Assembly: GCF_001050275.1 (NCBI RefSeq)
Contig: NZ_BBYA01000011.1
Coordinates: 244,075 to 308,074 of the forward strand
Reading direction: 5' to 3'
Source: Leptolinea tardivitalis
Lineage (GTDB): Bacteria; Chloroflexota; Anaerolineae; Anaerolineales; Anaerolineaceae
DNA: 64,000 nucleotides
Under the pieces are notes generated by a model, which ran no database searches, was not told the origin of the DNA, and worked only from the letters and a program-made list of their open reading frames with translations. The position numbers were made by a program, and so were the translations under genes. Each line of letters opens with the position of its first letter. Positions within the stretch are counted from its first letter, which is position 1. This document shows, in pieces, positions 62,785 through 64,000 of this stretch.

Positions 62785-63987
62785 ATGGCGAAGCAGAAAT
62801 TTGACCGATCAAAACCGCATGTGAATGTTGGTACCATGGGTCACATTGACCATGGGAAGACGACATTAACCGCGGCCATCACCAAGTATTGCGGATTTTT
62901 GGGAAACGCGGAATATCGTGCGTACGATCAAATTGATAACGCGCCGGAAGAAAAAGCGCGCGGCATCACGATCAACATTGCGCATGTTGAATACGAGACC
63001 GAACACCGGCACTATGCCCATGTGGACATGCCGGGACACCGTGACTACATCAAAAACATGATCACAGGTGCGGCGCAGGTAGATGGCGCCATCCTGGTGG
63101 TGGCAGCGCCCGACGGCCCTATGCCGCAGACGAAAGAACACGTCTTGCTGGCCTACCAGGTGGAAGTGCCGAGCATCGTGGTCTTCCTGAACAAAATTGA
63201 TCAGATGGGCGATCCGGAACTGTTGGAACTGGTTGAGATGGAACTGCGTGAAATGCTCAACGAGTACAAGTATCCGGGCGACACCACCCCGATTGTACGC
63301 GGCTCCGCCTTGAAAGCACTGGAAAGCACCTCGACCGATCCGAACGCACCGGAATATGCCTGCATCAAAGAACTGCTGCGGGTAGTGGATGAATACATTC
63401 CGACCCCGGAACGTGCGTTGGACAAACCGTTCATGATGCCAATCGAAGACGTGTTCTCGATCAAGGGGCGCGGGACGGTGGTAACCGGACGTGTAGACCG
63501 CGGCAAGATCAAAGTAGGCGACCCGGTGGAAATCGTGGGATTGCGGGAGAAGAGCATGAACTCGGTAGTAACCGGTGTCGAAATGTTCCACAAGCTGCTG
63601 GACGAAGGCCAGGCTGGCGACAATCTGGGATTGCTGCTGCGCGGTATTGAGCGCACCGATGTGGAACGCGGCATGGTGGTGGCCAAACCGGCGAGCATCA
63701 CCCCGCACACCAAATTCAACGCGGAAGTGTACGTGTTGAAGAAAGAAGAAGGCGGACGTCACAAAGCATTCTTCAGTGGATACCGCCCGCAGTTCTACAT
63801 TCGCACCATGGATGTAACCGGTAACATCAAACTGCCGGAAGGTGTTGAAATGGTTATGCCGGGAGACAACGTGAACATGGAAGTGGAACTGATCATTCCG
63901 GTTGCGTTGGAACAGGGTTCAAAATTCGCCATTCGCGAAGGCGGTCTGACCGTTGGCGCGGGTGTCATTACCAAGATTCTTGCGTAG
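62785..63987 (+). CDS. tuf: Elongation factor Tu
   Basis: 400 residues, complete. GTPase G1 GHIDHGKT (19-26), the switch [14 protein letters not shown]3 DMPGHRDY, G4 NKID and G5 SALKALE, then domains II and III ([27 protein letters not shown]). It delivers aminoacyl-tRNA to the ribosome. GAAGGAG precedes the ATG. Co-transcribed with the three tRNA genes; codon use is strongly biased as in highly expressed genes. Confidence 0.98.
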   Translation: MAKQKFDRSKPHVNVGTMGHIDHGKTTLTAAITKYCGFLGNAEYRAYDQIDNAPEEKARGITINIAHVEYETEHRHYAHVDMPGHRDYIKNMITGAAQVDGAILVVAAPDGPMPQTKEHVLLAYQVEVPSIVVFLNKIDQMGDPELLELVEMELREMLNEYKYPGDTTPIVRGSALKALESTSTDPNAPEYACIKELLRVVDEYIPTPERALDKPFMMPIEDVFSIKGRGTVVTGRVDRGKIKVGDPVEIVGLREKSMNSVVTGVEMFHKLLDEGQAGDNLGLLLRGIERTDVERGMVVAKPASITPHTKFNAEVYVLKKEEGGRHKAFFSGYRPQFYIRTMDVTGNIKLPEGVEMVMPGDNVNMEVELIIPVALEQGSKFAIREGGLTVGAGVITKILA

Positions 63988-64000
63988 GAATCCAAAGAAA

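Overview
The window reads as chromosome of a free-living bacterium, most likely a Chloroflexota of the Anaerolineae type. This is an inference: it rests on an NBR1-type Ig lipoprotein, a large MalT-like LuxR regulator, sortase-like secreted proteins and many start codons that sit directly behind a -10 box (leaderless transcripts). No rRNA, insertion sequence, prophage or CRISPR array is visible.

Layout. 1-8165: sensor kinase (cut by the window edge) and response regulator, a CPBP protease, a DUF4173 membrane protein, a MalT-like regulator and a Tat-type flavodoxin. 8198-11941: SAM-I riboswitch with metK, then rsmI, rsmE and an acyltransferase. 11930-16516 (minus): VOC protein, divergent tRNA-guanine transglycosylase, two tandem ArmA/Rmt-type 16S rRNA methyltransferase homologues and rsmF, the last four coupled by stop/start overlaps or a 7-nt gap. 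16596-19879: Ig lipoprotein and two paralogous secreted sortase-like proteins separated by tandem c-di-GMP (GEMM-I) riboswitches. 20074-34166: an almost complete IMP pathway plus GMP branch, purB-purL(S)-purQ-purC-purE-purF-purD/M-purN-purH-guaB, with PurS fused to PurL, PurD fused to PurM, and a class II PurE in place of PurE/PurK. 34281-34750: an array of two 226-bp tandem repeats built from nine alternating inverted 9-bp cores.

34762-43037: PadR-controlled two-domain flavodoxin, MacB/FtsX-type exporter, RNase J with a structured leader, secreted phosphoesterase. 43037-52942: pcm, GT-C glycosyltransferase, small oxidoreductase and methyltransferase genes, an erythrin-VIT1 metal transporter, a region-2-only sigma-like protein, DUF2000, AraC regulator and an acetate-kinase relative. 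53018-55898: GntR-ABC transporter operon with a clear operator, and a second CPBP protease.

56001-59632 is an AT-richer accessory patch that looks like a small defence island: a PD-(D/E)XK-DUF2075 helicase, a small HNH-associated-type domain protein, and an AbiE toxin-antitoxin pair in reversed order driven from a perfect 36-bp palindrome. It is followed by mutY, three small genes and the conserved tRNA-Thr/tRNA-Tyr/tRNA-Thr/tuf operon.

The best candidates for something undescribed are the tgt-Arm-Arm-rsmF decoding-site operon, the tandem c-di-GMP riboswitches between sortase-like paralogues, the alternating hairpin repeat array and the reversed AbiE/helicase island.
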